NCBI RefSeq assembly: GCF_013300825.1
Contig: NZ_JAAIMY010000002.1
Span: 1 to 64,000, forward strand
Origin: Blautia wexlerae
GTDB taxonomy: Bacteria > Bacillota > Clostridia > Lachnospirales > Lachnospiraceae
Direction: 5' to 3'
DNA: 64,000 nt
Part shown: positions 24,163 through 33,920 of the stretch, piece by piece
Layout: every line of letters starts with the position of its first letter
How positions within the stretch are numbered: the first letter of the stretch is position 1
Notes under the pieces: generated by a model
Seen by the model: the letters and a program-made list of their open reading frames with translations, nothing else
Database searches by the model: none
Told to the model about the DNA's origin: nothing
Position numbers and translations under genes: made by a program

Positions 24163-26118
24163 ATGAAGAAAGACGAACTTAGATATTTACAGAGACTTGC
24201 AGAAATTTATCCTACAATCGGAAAGGCATCTACGGAGATTATCAATCTTCAGTCAATCCTGAATCTGCCGAAGGGAACGGAACACTTTATGTCAGACCTT
24301 CATGGGGAGTATCAGGCGTTTTCACATGTGCTCAGAAATGGTTCCGGTGCAGTGAGGAAGAAGATTGATGATGTGTTTGGACATACATTAAGTAACAATG
24401 ATAAGCGTTCTCTGGCAACTCTGATCTATTATCCGAAAGAGAAGATGGATCTTGTCAAAGATACAGAAGAAGATATGGAAAACTGGTATAAGATCACTCT
24501 CTACCGTCTTATTGAAATCTGTAAGACAACAGCCTCCAAATATACCAGATCCAAAGTACGAAAAGCTCTTCCTGCAGATTATGCCTATGTGATCGAAGAA
24601 CTGATCACAGAGAAAGCGGAAGTTCTCGATAAAGAGGCATATTATGATTCTATTGTAAATACGATCATTGAGATTGGCAGTGCGGAGAATTTTATCATTG
24701 CGCTTGCAGAACTGATCCAGCGCCTGGTCGTAGATCATTTACATATTCTGGGTGATATTTATGACAGAGGTCCTGCACCGCATTTCATTATGGATCGTCT
24801 GATGCAGTATCACTCCCTGGATATTCAGTGGGGAAACCATGATGTTGTCTGGATGGGCGCGGCAGCAGGACAGAAAGCCTGTATTGCAACAGTGGTAAGA
24901 AACAGCATCCGTTACGGAAATCTGGATATTCTTGAGGATGGATACGGAATCAATATGCTGCCGCTGGCGACCTTTGTGATGGAGGCGTATAAGGATGATC
25001 CCTGCGAGATTTTTGCCATGAAAGGTGCTTCCAATTATAATGTTCTTGAGGAAGAACTGGGCAAAAAAATGCACAAGGCTATTGCTGTGATCCAGTTTAA
25101 ATTAGAAGGTAAACTGGTGCGCAGACATAAAGAATTCCAGATGGAAGACAGAGCACTTCTTCATCGGATCAATCCGGAAAAAGGGACAATCACACTACCT
25201 GACGGAAAGGAATATCCGCTTCGCGACAATAATTTTCCGACTATTGACTGGAAACATCCATACGAACTTACAGCCGGAGAGAAAGAAGTTATGGACAAAT
25301 TGTCCTCTGCATTCAGAAACTGTGAAAAGCTGCAAAACCACATCCGTCTCCTACTTGACAAAGGTGGGCTTTATACAGTATATAACGGAAATCTTCTGTT
25401 TCATGGAAGCATTCCTCTGAATGAAGACGGAACATTCCGGGAAGTACAGATTTATGGAAAAAGCTACAAGGGAAAAGAACTGTACGATGTACTGGAAACC
25501 TATGTGCGCAGAGCATTCTATTCTGTAGGAAAAGAAGAACAGAAGAAGGGCAGAGATATTATGTGGTATATCTGGGCTGCTCCGAATTCACCATTGTTTG
25601 GCAAGAGCAAGATGAGTACTTTTGAAAGATATTTCATAGAGGATCCTTCTACACATGAAGAGAAGAAGAATGCTTATTACCGCCTCTGGGAAAATGAAGA
25701 AGTGGTAGATAATATGCTTCGTGAATTTGGGCTGGATCCGGAAAAGGGGCATATCATCAATGGTCATGTTCCGGTACATCAGAGCGAAGGAGAGAGCCCT
25801 GTAAAATGTGATGGAAAGGTTATCGTGATTGACGGTGGTTTTTCCAAGCCATATCAGAAAGTAACGGGAATTGCCGGATATACGCTGATCTATAATTCTT
25901 ATGGACTGAATCTTACGGCTCATGAACCGTTTACGTCCAAAGCAGATGCTGTGGCAAAAGAGACAGATATCGTATCAAACCGCGTGGCAGTCAGCTACAT
26001 GTCCAGACGCCAGCTTGTGGGTGATACAGACACAGGACATGCACTGAAAGAGAGAATACAGGAATTGATTCAACTGCTGGATGCGTACAGAACAGGTATC
26101 ATCAAGGAAAAGAAATAA
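24163..26118 (+). CDS. fbp: Fructose-1,6-bisphosphatase class III
   Basis: 651 residues if begun at the ATG at 24163, which has AACAGGAG at good distance; an ATG six bases earlier touches the ribosome binding site. This large class III enzyme, unrelated to the E. coli type, dephosphorylates fructose-1,6-bisphosphate in gluconeogenesis in Firmicutes. Metallophosphatase motifs are seen: FMSDLHGEY (about 45), HILGDIYDRGP (about 195), WGNHDVVWMGA (about 225) and, near the C-terminus, NGHVPVH and VIVIDGGFSKPYQK. Full family length. Confidence 0.95.
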   Translation: MKKDELRYLQRLAEIYPTIGKASTEIINLQSILNLPKGTEHFMSDLHGEYQAFSHVLRNGSGAVRKKIDDVFGHTLSNNDKRSLATLIYYPKEKMDLVKDTEEDMENWYKITLYRLIEICKTTASKYTRSKVRKALPADYAYVIEELITEKAEVLDKEAYYDSIVNTIIEIGSAENFIIALAELIQRLVVDHLHILGDIYDRGPAPHFIMDRLMQYHSLDIQWGNHDVVWMGAAAGQKACIATVVRNSIRYGNLDILEDGYGINMLPLATFVMEAYKDDPCEIFAMKGASNYNVLEEELGKKMHKAIAVIQFKLEGKLVRRHKEFQMEDRALLHRINPEKGTITLPDGKEYPLRDNNFPTIDWKHPYELTAGEKEVMDKLSSAFRNCEKLQNHIRLLLDKGGLYTVYNGNLLFHGSIPLNEDGTFREVQIYGKSYKGKELYDVLETYVRRAFYSVGKEEQKKGRDIMWYIWAAPNSPLFGKSKMSTFERYFIEDPSTHEEKKNAYYRLWENEEVVDNMLREFGLDPEKGHIINGHVPVHQSEGESPVKCDGKVIVIDGGFSKPYQKVTGIAGYTLIYNSYGLNLTAHEPFTSKADAVAKETDIVSNRVAVSYMSRRQLVGDTDTGHALKERIQELIQLLDAYRTGIIKEKK

Positions 26119-26243
26119 GATTAAAACTCTTTACTTCTAAATTTTCATTCTATATAATGAGAGTGTTGTGTGATATAACTGTTTTTACAGCAATTCGGCA
26201 GAATAAGAACTGTTATAGTGAAGGAAAACGTTATGAAACGGGC

Positions 26244-26286
26244 TATAGTAATCTTTTTAAATGGATTATCGAAGAGGATTATGATA
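26244..26286. repeat. Degenerate family-A repeat
   Basis: TATAGTAATCTTTTTAAAT, then GAGGATTATGATA: both ends are recognisable but worn. It lies 40 bases before the PurF-like start codon. Confidence 0.45.
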
Positions 26287-26326
26287 AAAGTTGCCTGAAG
26301 ATGATGAACAAAAGGAGAATACGATA

Positions 26327-27742
26327 ATGGGTGGAATTTTTGGAGTAGCATCAAAGTCCAGTTGCATTCTGGACCTTTTCTTCGGAATTGATTATCATTC
26401 CCATCTGGGAACACGCAGAGGCGGAATGGCAGTGTATGATAAGAAACGTGGTTTTGACCGCGTGATTCATAACATTGAAAATGCGCCGTTCAGGACGAAA
26501 TTTGATGGTGACATTGGTGAGATGGAGGGAAATCTGGGAATCGGATGTATTTCAGATAATGAACCTCAGCCAATTCTGGTGCGCTCTCATCTTGGCAACT
26601 TTGCAATTACCACAGTTGGAAAGATCAATAACATGGATGAACTGATTGCCAACTGTTTTAAAAACGGATGCACTCATTTTCTGGAAATGAGTGGAGGAAG
26701 CGTAAATCCCACAGAAATGGTAGCTGCACTGATCAATCAGAAAGACAACATAATTGAGGGAATCCGTTATGCGCAGGAAGTGATAGAAGGTTCTATGACC
26801 ATGCTTATCCTGACATCAAAGGGGATTCTGGCAGCACGTGACCGTCTTGGAAGAACTCCGCTGATCGTGGGAAAGAAAGAAGATGCCTGTTGTGTATCTT
26901 TTGAGAGCTTTGCATATCTGAATCTTGGATATGAAGATCTGAAAGAACTGGGACCCGGAGAAATTGTTGCAGTGACTCCGGACGGTGTGGAAACCCTGCA
27001 GAAACCAGGGGAAGAGATGCGAATCTGTTCTTTCCTCTGGGTATATTATGGATATCCTACTTCTGCCTACGAGGGTGTGAATGTAGAAGAAATGCGTTAT
27101 CATTGCGGTGATATGCTGGCCAAAAGAGACAGGGGAGAAGTAAATCCTGATATTGTAGCCGGTGTTCCGGATTCCGGTATTGCCCATGCAATCGGATATG
27201 CGAACCAGTCCGGTGTGCCTTTTGCCCGTCCGTTTATCAAATATACACCAACCTGGCCAAGATCATTTATGCCTACACAGCAGAGCCAGAGAAATCTTAT
27301 CGCAAGAATGAAGCTGATTCCTGTACATCGTCTGATCAAGGATAAGAGTCTTCTGATGATCGATGATTCTATTGTACGTGGAACACAGTTAAGAGAAACA
27401 ACGGAATTTCTTTACAGAAATGGTGCAAAGGAAGTACATATCCGTCCTGCGTGTCCGCCTTTGCTTTATGGATGCAAATATCTGAATTTCTCACGTTCTA
27501 AATCGGAGATGGATCTGATCACAAGACGTGTGATCGCCAAACGCGAGGGAGAGAATGTCAGTGATAAAGTCCTGGCAGACTATGCAGATCCAAATTCAAC
27601 AAATTATAAAGAAATGCTGGAAGAAATCCGTAAGGAGCTGAATTTCACATCACTGAAATTCCACAGACTTGATGATCTGAAAGCTTCCATTGGAATTTCA
27701 CCATGTAAACTCTGTACCTATTGCTGGGATGGAAAAGAATAA
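26327..27742 (+). CDS. PurF-like amidophosphoribosyltransferase lacking the N-terminal catalytic Cys
   Basis: 471 residues from ATG 26327 (AAAGGAG before it). The C-terminal half is a good phosphoribosyltransferase domain: SLLMIDDSIVRGTQLRETTE is the PRPP loop, and Cys residues in RPACPPLLYGCKY and CKLCTYC resemble the iron-sulphur ligands of Bacillus-type PurF. The N-terminal half keeps the Ntn-glutaminase fold (LGTRRGGMAVYD), but the protein starts MGGIFGV where active PurF has MCGIFGV, so the nucleophile Cys is Gly. It therefore probably cannot use glutamine; it may use ammonia, act as a regulator, or do another PRPP reaction. The genome may hold a normal PurF elsewhere. Confidence 0.8.
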   Translation: MGGIFGVASKSSCILDLFFGIDYHSHLGTRRGGMAVYDKKRGFDRVIHNIENAPFRTKFDGDIGEMEGNLGIGCISDNEPQPILVRSHLGNFAITTVGKINNMDELIANCFKNGCTHFLEMSGGSVNPTEMVAALINQKDNIIEGIRYAQEVIEGSMTMLILTSKGILAARDRLGRTPLIVGKKEDACCVSFESFAYLNLGYEDLKELGPGEIVAVTPDGVETLQKPGEEMRICSFLWVYYGYPTSAYEGVNVEEMRYHCGDMLAKRDRGEVNPDIVAGVPDSGIAHAIGYANQSGVPFARPFIKYTPTWPRSFMPTQQSQRNLIARMKLIPVHRLIKDKSLLMIDDSIVRGTQLRETTEFLYRNGAKEVHIRPACPPLLYGCKYLNFSRSKSEMDLITRRVIAKREGENVSDKVLADYADPNSTNYKEMLEEIRKELNFTSLKFHRLDDLKASIGISPCKLCTYCWDGKE

Positions 27743-27795
27743 GGATTCTGACCTTCGGACAGTAACGAACAAGAAACAGAAGAGGAGATGCAGAT

Positions 27796-28398
27796 TTGTC
27801 GGTAACAAACAATGGGAAACAGAAACGGAATAAAAAGAAAAAAAGACTTATAAAACTTCTGATAATTGTAATTATCCTGTTTATCCTGCTTATGCTGTCA
27901 GGTACTCTGCTGCTCCAACACAGAAAGAATGTGGACAGAGAGCAGAGAAAAGCAGAAGCGATCGCGGCACTGGAAAGAGTTCCCACTGTAACACCGACAC
28001 CTGCAGCTACGCCCACACCTACCCCAACGCCGATTCCTACGGTAACCCCAACACCTGTGCTGGAAAGGGCATATGTTTTTAACCCGGAGGACTATCTGGG
28101 AACCTGGCGCAGTGAGAATGGCAGGGTTAAGATCAAAATTAAAAAACTCAGCCAGAAATCGGTTACATTCACTTATTGGCAGACAAATAAGAAAAAGACA
28201 GCTTCCTGTAAGGCAAAAGTAAAGAAATCCGTAGCAGGAAACGCGACCAGATTCTCGTTTACAGATTCGCTGGGAAATGTAGCAAAGGGTTATCTTACCT
28301 TTGATAATGGTCGCCTTTATGTGAATATTAAGACAAAGACAAAAGCGGAGGGTGCAAAAGTCCATCCTTCTGTGGATACTGTTATGATAAAAGAATAA
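27796..28398 (+). CDS. Anchored extracellular protein with Pro-Thr linker
   Basis: 200 residues from a TTG with AGAGGAG eight bases before it. A strongly basic N-terminus (KQKRNKKKKR) and one hydrophobic segment (about 22-40) anchor it in the membrane. Residues about 66-90 are a TPTP-type Pro/Thr linker, and a small beta-rich C-terminal domain follows (YLGTWRSENGRVKIKI onward) that resembles lipocalin-like or DUF-type surface modules. I cannot name the family. It follows the PurF-like gene by 53 bases and ends at a strong terminator. Confidence 0.55.
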   Translation: MSVTNNGKQKRNKKKKRLIKLLIIVIILFILLMLSGTLLLQHRKNVDREQRKAEAIAALERVPTVTPTPAATPTPTPTPIPTVTPTPVLERAYVFNPEDYLGTWRSENGRVKIKIKKLSQKSVTFTYWQTNKKKTASCKAKVKKSVAGNATRFSFTDSLGNVAKGYLTFDNGRLYVNIKTKTKAEGAKVHPSVDTVMIKE

Positions 28399-28410
28399 AA
28401 GATACAAAAA

Positions 28411-28458
28411 ATATAAAAGGATTCAGTAACATAAACAGTTACAGGAATCCTTTTATAT
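28411..28458. terminator. Bidirectional terminator
   Basis: ATATAAAAGGATTC pairs with GAATCCTTTTATAT, with an inner GTAAC-ataaaca-GTTAC stem. It closes both the PT-rich protein gene and the opposing regulator gene. Confidence 0.85.
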
Positions 28459-28476
28459 TTAAAAAAGTGATTTTAC

Positions 28477-28692
28477 TTATTTATTCATCTCTTTTTTATC
28501 AGTGCGTCCTACCAGATAATCAACACTTATATCGTAATAATTTGCCAGTCTGATAAGCATTTCAACCGGTATATTGCGTGAACCTGTCTCATAGTGAGAG
28601 TAGGAACGTTGGCTGATGTGAAGAATTTCGCTGAGCTGTTTCTGTGACATGTCAGCATCTGTACGTAAATCCTGAATACGCTGAAATTTCAT
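28477..28692 (-). CDS. Small XRE-family DNA-binding regulator
   Basis: 71 residues from the ATG at 28692, chosen because AGAGGTGA lies at the right distance; a longer frame from 28731 has no ribosome binding site. Nearly the whole protein is a Cro/C1 helix-turn-helix: MSQKQLSEILHISQRSYSHY, then SRNIPVEMLIRLANYY and ISVDYLVGRTD. There is no sensor domain. Target unknown; its gene diverges from yifB, with a shared 286-base AT-rich upstream region. Confidence 0.85.
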   Translation of the reverse strand: MKFQRIQDLRTDADMSQKQLSEILHISQRSYSHYETGSRNIPVEMLIRLANYYDISVDYLVGRTDKKEMNK

Positions 28693-28978
28693 ATAGTTCA
28701 CCTCTCTGTTTTGTAGTGTACTCCCAAACATGATCTGTGAAAAGCCTTCGCAGATTATGTACTGAAAAAAGTATAAAACAGAACAAAATGAACGGTTGCA
28801 AAACAGAGCAAAATGGTCTATAATAAAAATAATCTTTTTTCAAATCTGATTTCTGAAATAATTCCCAAAATAATTTTCAATGCAAGTTAAGTAATGTAAC
28901 TATTCAGTTGTCGCTGTTTGGCGAGATGCTGAACTGTTATATATGTTTTTATGTGTGCATAAATATCGGGGGAGATTT

Positions 28979-30535
28979 ATGCTAGAAGAAAGGAGTTTAT
29001 ATTTGTTTGCAAGTGTATTGTCAGCTGCGATTTTTGGGGTAGAAGTATGTCCTGTGCAGGTAGAAGCTGATGTAAGTAACGGACTTCCATCTTTTATTAT
29101 GGTAGGGTTTCCTTCTGCACAGGTAAAAGAGGCACAGGACCGGGTGCGCACAGCGCTTAAGAATAATGGTTATCAGTTTCCGCCAAAGAGAATCACCGTC
29201 AATTTTGCTCCCGCAGATATGAAGAAAGAGGGGGCTGGTTTTGACGTGCCGGTGGCTGCGGCAGTACTGGCAGCCTTTGAGATGATCAGCCCTCAGGTTG
29301 TCAGTGGGGTGATGATGGCAGGAGAAATCGGGCTGGACGGAGAGATTCATGGAATCTCCGGAATCTTGCCTATTGTGTTGTGCGCAAGAAGTCTGGGCAG
29401 CCGTTTTTGCGTAGTTCCCTATGAGAATCTGAAAGAAGGAAGACTGATCAGAGATGTACCGGTAGCAGGAGTAAAAAATTTACAGGAACTGGTCGAGTGC
29501 CTTAAGAATCCGGAACCGTATCTGACGAGGAAAATACAGGAAGAAATTCCTTCTATTATAAATACAGATATGGGAATGGATTTTTCGGACATAGAAGGAC
29601 AGGAAGGAGCAAAGAGAGCGGCAGAGATTGCAGTAAGTGGATTTCACAATCTTCTTCTTATCGGACCTCCGGGGACAGGTAAAACCATGCTTGCCAGAAG
29701 ACTGCCGACGATCATGCCTGGGCTTGGCTTTGAAGAAAAGCTGGAGCTTACCAGAATTTACAGTATCGCAGGACTTCTTTCAAGAGAACATCCTCTGATC
29801 GATGAGAGACCATTTCGCAGCCCCCATCATACAAGTACTCCGCAGGCAATTGCAGGAGGCGGGCGTAATCCCAGACCCGGCGAAATCACTCTTGCGCATA
29901 AAGGTGTACTTTTTTTGGATGAAATGCCGGAATTTTCCAGAGCAAGTCTGGAACTTCTGCGACAGCCCATGGAGGATAAAGTGATCCAGATAGCCAGAGC
30001 AAGCGGAACTTACAACTTTCCGGCGGATTTTATGTTATGTGCAGCGATGAATCCCTGTCCCTGCGGTTATTATCCGGATTTAAACAGATGCACCTGTACA
30101 GCAGGCGAGATCACACATTATATGGGAAAAATCAGTCGCCCCCTTCTGGACAGAATTGATATCAGCACTGATGTACCGCCGGTTTCTTTTTCACAGCTTC
30201 ATTGTGGAAGAAGGGGAGAAAATTCCGCTGCTATCAGAAAAAGAGTGGAAAAAGTACAGAAAATCCAGGAAGAACGGTATAAAGAAGAGAAGATAAATTT
30301 TAACGGGCAGTTGAAGAGCAGCCTGATCGATAAATTCTGTCCTCTTACAGACAGTGCATCACGACTTCTGGCAAGAGCTTTTGAAAAAATCGCGTTCAGT
30401 GCCAGATCCTATCACAGGATTCTGAAGGTAGCCAGAACGATTGCTGACATGGAAGGGGATGAAATGATCGCCAGTCATCATATCGGAGAAGCACTTTCGT
30501 ACAGGGCATTTGACAAAGATTCTGTCATAAAATAA
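28979..30535 (+). CDS. comM: YifB/ComM family Mg-chelatase-like AAA+ ATPase
   Basis: 518 residues from ATG 28979 (CGGGGGAG before it); a frame from 28943 adds 12 residues without support. N-terminal Lon-like fold (VEADVSNGLPSFIMVGFP), then AAA+ core with Walker A LIGPPGTGKTMLARR and Walker B VLFLDEMPEFSR, a zinc-binding-looking MNPCPCGYYPDLNRCTC insert, and a C-terminal domain with SARSYHRILKVARTIAD. In competent bacteria ComM is a branch-migration helicase for integrating incoming DNA. It lies 20 bases before dprA, another DNA-uptake gene, which supports that role. Confidence 0.9.
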   Translation: MLEERSLYLFASVLSAAIFGVEVCPVQVEADVSNGLPSFIMVGFPSAQVKEAQDRVRTALKNNGYQFPPKRITVNFAPADMKKEGAGFDVPVAAAVLAAFEMISPQVVSGVMMAGEIGLDGEIHGISGILPIVLCARSLGSRFCVVPYENLKEGRLIRDVPVAGVKNLQELVECLKNPEPYLTRKIQEEIPSIINTDMGMDFSDIEGQEGAKRAAEIAVSGFHNLLLIGPPGTGKTMLARRLPTIMPGLGFEEKLELTRIYSIAGLLSREHPLIDERPFRSPHHTSTPQAIAGGGRNPRPGEITLAHKGVLFLDEMPEFSRASLELLRQPMEDKVIQIARASGTYNFPADFMLCAAMNPCPCGYYPDLNRCTCTAGEITHYMGKISRPLLDRIDISTDVPPVSFSQLHCGRRGENSAAIRKRVEKVQKIQEERYKEEKINFNGQLKSSLIDKFCPLTDSASRLLARAFEKIAFSARSYHRILKVARTIADMEGDEMIASHHIGEALSYRAFDKDSVIK

Positions 30536-30555
30536 AGACCAGTGAGGTATTTTAT

Positions 30556-31473
30556 ATGGAAAGAACTGATGTAAAAAGAAATCACACAGAAGGATACAGT
30601 ACAGACCAGATACGATGTATTGAGAAGTCAGATCCGGAATATCCGCAGATAATGAAGCAGTATCCCTCTATGCCGGCAAAGCTTTATGTAAAAGGCAGGC
30701 TTCCTGCTCCGGAGCGAAGAACAGTGGCAGTGATCGGTGCCAGAATGTGCAGTCCTTATGGAAGGATACAGGCTTTCCGGTATGCGAAAGCTTTAAGCGA
30801 AGCAGGAGTCCAGATTATCAGTGGTATGGCACTTGGCATTGATTCAGAAGGGCACAAAGGTGCACTGGAAGGAAATATGCCTACATTTGCAGTGCTTGGA
30901 AGTGGTGTTGATGTATGCTATCCGAAATCTAACAGAAAACTCTATGAGAGGATCCTATGGGAAAATGGAGGGATCATCAGTGAATGCCCACTGGGTTCCG
31001 GACCTGTCTCCTGGCATTTCCCTGCGCGCAACCGAATTATCAGCGCATTATCAGATGCTGTCCTGGTAGTGGAAGCAAAAGAAAACAGCGGTTCATTGAT
31101 CACAGCGGGTTTTGCACTGGAGCAGGGAAAAATGGTCTATGCAATTCCGGGGGCAGTGACAGATGATCTCAGTAGAGGCTGTCATAAGCTGATCTATGAT
31201 GGTGCAGGAATCGCATACTGTCCGGAAATTATGCTGGAAGAACTTGGGATTTCGGCGGCAAAAGTAACGCAAAACGGTGAAAAAAATAACTTGGGACTTG
31301 CAAGAGATTTGAATATGGTGTATAGTTGTCTCGATTTACGACCAAAAAATCCCGACTACATTGTGAGAAAAACAGGCTTTTCCCCGGCACAGGTAAGCAA
31401 CTGTCTTGTGGAACTGACACTGCGGGGGCTCATAAGAGAGAGCGGGAGACATTATTATGTAAAAGACAGTTGA
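30556..31473 (+). CDS. dprA: DNA processing protein DprA
   Basis: 305 residues. DprA loads RecA on incoming single-stranded DNA. The Rossmann-like core has RTVAVIGARMCSPYGR, SGMALGIDSEGHKGAL, VLGSGVDVCYPKSN, then ARNRIISALSDAVLVVEA. The C-terminal 60 residues form a DprA winged helix. The family's usual GSR is GAR here. It follows yifB closely and precedes topA, the common Firmicute arrangement. Confidence 0.93.
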   Translation: MERTDVKRNHTEGYSTDQIRCIEKSDPEYPQIMKQYPSMPAKLYVKGRLPAPERRTVAVIGARMCSPYGRIQAFRYAKALSEAGVQIISGMALGIDSEGHKGALEGNMPTFAVLGSGVDVCYPKSNRKLYERILWENGGIISECPLGSGPVSWHFPARNRIISALSDAVLVVEAKENSGSLITAGFALEQGKMVYAIPGAVTDDLSRGCHKLIYDGAGIAYCPEIMLEELGISAAKVTQNGEKNNLGLARDLNMVYSCLDLRPKNPDYIVRKTGFSPAQVSNCLVELTLRGLIRESGRHYYVKDS

Positions 31474-31604
31474 CGATTTATGATTATTGTGCTTCACATT
31501 TCTGCGGCGCAGGGCGATTTTCATATGTGACAATATCGCTGTCAGGCAATGTGCCCGTTCAGGGACACTGTGAAGAATAACAGATTACGACTAGGAGAGG
31601 TAGC

Positions 31605-33674
31605 ATGGCGAAATATCTGGTGATAGTAGAGTCACCTGCAAAAGTGAAAACAATAAAGAAATTCCTCGGTGCAAATTACGATGTGGAAGCTTCTAACGGA
31701 CATGTCCGTGATTTCCCGAAGAGTCAGTTCGGAATTGATGTTGAGCATGATTTTGAACCCAAATATATAACGATCAGAGGAAAGGGCGAGCTGCTTGCGA
31801 AGCTTCGCAAAGCAGCAAAGAAAGCTGATAAGATTTATCTTGCAACTGACCCTGACCGCGAGGGAGAGGCAATTTCCTGGCATCTGATGCAGGCATTAAA
31901 AGAAGATCCTAAGAAGATGCACAGAATTACCTTTAATGAGATTACCAAGACAGCAGTAAAATCATCAATCAAACAGGCCAGAGATCTGGATATGGATTTG
32001 GTAGATGCACAGCAGGCAAGACGTATGCTTGACCGTATGGTAGGCTATACCATCAGTCCGCTGCTCTGGGCAAAAGTGAAGAGAGGATTAAGTGCGGGGC
32101 GGGTGCAGTCTGTTGCACTTCGTATCATCTGCGACAGAGAAGATGAGATCAATGCGTTTATTCCGGAAGAATACTGGAGTCTGGAGGGAGAATTCCAGGT
32201 AAAAGGTGAGAAGAAACCGCTGCAGGCGAAATTCTATGGAACAGATAAGAAGATGGATATCCACAGCAAAGAGGAAATGGATAAACTCCTGGCTTCTCTG
32301 AAAGATAAAGAATATGAGATTACTGAAGTAAAGAAAGGCGAGAGAATCAAGAATGCACCGCTTCCCTTTACTACAAGTACCTTACAGCAGGAAGCTGCCA
32401 AGACTTTAAACTTCTCCACACAGAAGACAATGCGTCTGGCACAGCAGTTATATGAAGGGATTGATATCAAAGGAAATGGAACAGTAGGTGTGATTTCCTA
32501 CCTGCGTACAGATTCCACCCGAATCTCAGAGGAAGCAGATGCTGCCGCAAGAGAATATATCACTGGTCAGTACGGAGAGGATTATGTTTCAAAGTCTGAG
32601 AAAACTGTGAAAAAGGGACAGAAGATCCAGGATGCTCACGAAGCAATCCGTCCTACAGACATCAGCCGTACACCGGCTGTACTGAAGGAATCTCTTTCAA
32701 GAGATCAGTTCAGACTGTATCAGCTTATCTGGAGACGATTTGCGGCCAGCAGAATGGCTCCTGCAAAATATGAGACTACATCCGTAAAAATTGGTGCGGA
32801 CGAGTATATTTTTACAGTCTCTGCCTCCAAGATCATATTTGACGGATTTATGTCTGTATACACAGATGAAGAGGACCAGAAAAAAGGAAACGTGCTGAAT
32901 CAGAGCCTTGAGAAAGGAGTAAGGCTTAGTCTTAAGGAATTGAAACCGGAGCAGCATTTCACACAGCCTCCTGCACATTATACAGAGGCATCTCTGGTTA
33001 AGACAATGGAAGAACTGGGAATCGGACGTCCAAGTACCTACGCGCCGACAATCACAACGATTATCAGCCGACGTTATGTTGCAAAAGAACAGAAGAACCT
33101 GTATGTCACAGAGCTAGGAGAAGTTGTTAATAATATTATGAAGCAGGCTTTCCCGAGTATTGTAGATGTAAACTTTACTGCGACTATGGAAGGGCTTCTG
33201 GACTGTGTGGCAGCAGGAACTGTAAAGTGGAAGACAGTAGTAAGCAACTTCTATCCGGATCTGAAAAAGGATGTAGATGCTGCAGAGGAAGAACTTGAAA
33301 AGGTCGACATTCAGGACGAGGTCACAGACGTAATATGCGAAAACTGTGGCAGGCATATGGTAATCAAATATGGTCCCCATGGACGTTTCCTTGCATGTCC
33401 CGGATTTCCGGAATGCAAAAATACCAAACCATATTTTGAAAAGATTGGTGTGCCATGTCCGAAATGTGGAAAAGAGATTGTGCTTAAGAAAACCAAAAAA
33501 GGACGTAAATACTACGGATGTGAGGATAATCCGGACTGTGATTTCATGTCCTGGCAGAAACCATCGGCAAAAAAATGTCCAAAATGTGGAAGTTATATGG
33601 TGGAAAAGGGGAATAAACTTGTCTGCAGCCAGGAAACATGTGGATATGTAGAGGCAAAGGACGAGAAAGAATAA
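31605..33674 (+). CDS. topA: DNA topoisomerase I
   Basis: 689 residues, ATG after AGGAGAGG. Type IA topoisomerase that relaxes negative supercoils. TOPRIM domain at the start (YLVIVESPAKVKTIKKFLG and ATDPDREGEAISWHL), active-site Tyr299 in GVISYLRTDSTRI, then PTDISRTP and GIGRPSTYAPTI. Three C-terminal zinc ribbons are all complete with four Cys each (starting CENCGRHM, CPKCGKEI and CPKCGSYM). Typical Firmicute size. Confidence 0.97.
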   Translation: MAKYLVIVESPAKVKTIKKFLGANYDVEASNGHVRDFPKSQFGIDVEHDFEPKYITIRGKGELLAKLRKAAKKADKIYLATDPDREGEAISWHLMQALKEDPKKMHRITFNEITKTAVKSSIKQARDLDMDLVDAQQARRMLDRMVGYTISPLLWAKVKRGLSAGRVQSVALRIICDREDEINAFIPEEYWSLEGEFQVKGEKKPLQAKFYGTDKKMDIHSKEEMDKLLASLKDKEYEITEVKKGERIKNAPLPFTTSTLQQEAAKTLNFSTQKTMRLAQQLYEGIDIKGNGTVGVISYLRTDSTRISEEADAAAREYITGQYGEDYVSKSEKTVKKGQKIQDAHEAIRPTDISRTPAVLKESLSRDQFRLYQLIWRRFAASRMAPAKYETTSVKIGADEYIFTVSASKIIFDGFMSVYTDEEDQKKGNVLNQSLEKGVRLSLKELKPEQHFTQPPAHYTEASLVKTMEELGIGRPSTYAPTITTIISRRYVAKEQKNLYVTELGEVVNNIMKQAFPSIVDVNFTATMEGLLDCVAAGTVKWKTVVSNFYPDLKKDVDAAEEELEKVDIQDEVTDVICENCGRHMVIKYGPHGRFLACPGFPECKNTKPYFEKIGVPCPKCGKEIVLKKTKKGRKYYGCEDNPDCDFMSWQKPSAKKCPKCGSYMVEKGNKLVCSQETCGYVEAKDEKE

Positions 33675-33698
33675 TTACAGAGTGTCAATGCTATAAAT

Positions 33699-33755
33699 GG
33701 GACTGTTGCAACAGCAGAAAATGAATTTCATTAATGCAACAGTTCCGTTTTTTTT
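33699..33755 (+). terminator. Terminator of topA
   Basis: GGGACTGTTGCA pairs with TGCAACAGTTCC, followed by GTTTTTTTTG. Confidence 0.85.
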
Positions 33756-33845
33756 GTCTTACAGTTAGTGACTTTGTGATCTTTTTCCTTCAATCCTTTG
33801 AATTTTTGATGCGGATATTTATTGAATAATATTATAAAAGGAATC

Positions 33846-33920
33846 TATTTTCAGAAAAGCAAAAATAAATAAAAAAATAGTAAAATTTGTCTTGTAATTC
33901 GCCGTTGAAACGTGTAAAAT
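33846..33920 (+). promoter_or_regulatory. codY promoter with CodY box
   Basis: TATTTTCAGAAAAGC (33846-33860) has the perfect core TTTTCAGAAAA of the CodY consensus, with three mismatches at the edges. Promoter candidate: TTGTAA (33892-33897), a 17-base spacer and TAAAAT (33915-33920). The start codon is 127 bases further. The box suggests self-regulation. Confidence 0.55.

Noticed and set aside
27990-28053. CRISPR-like or tandem repeat
   Set aside because: The ACACCTACC-type repetition is the coding sequence of a Thr-Pro linker, without spacers.
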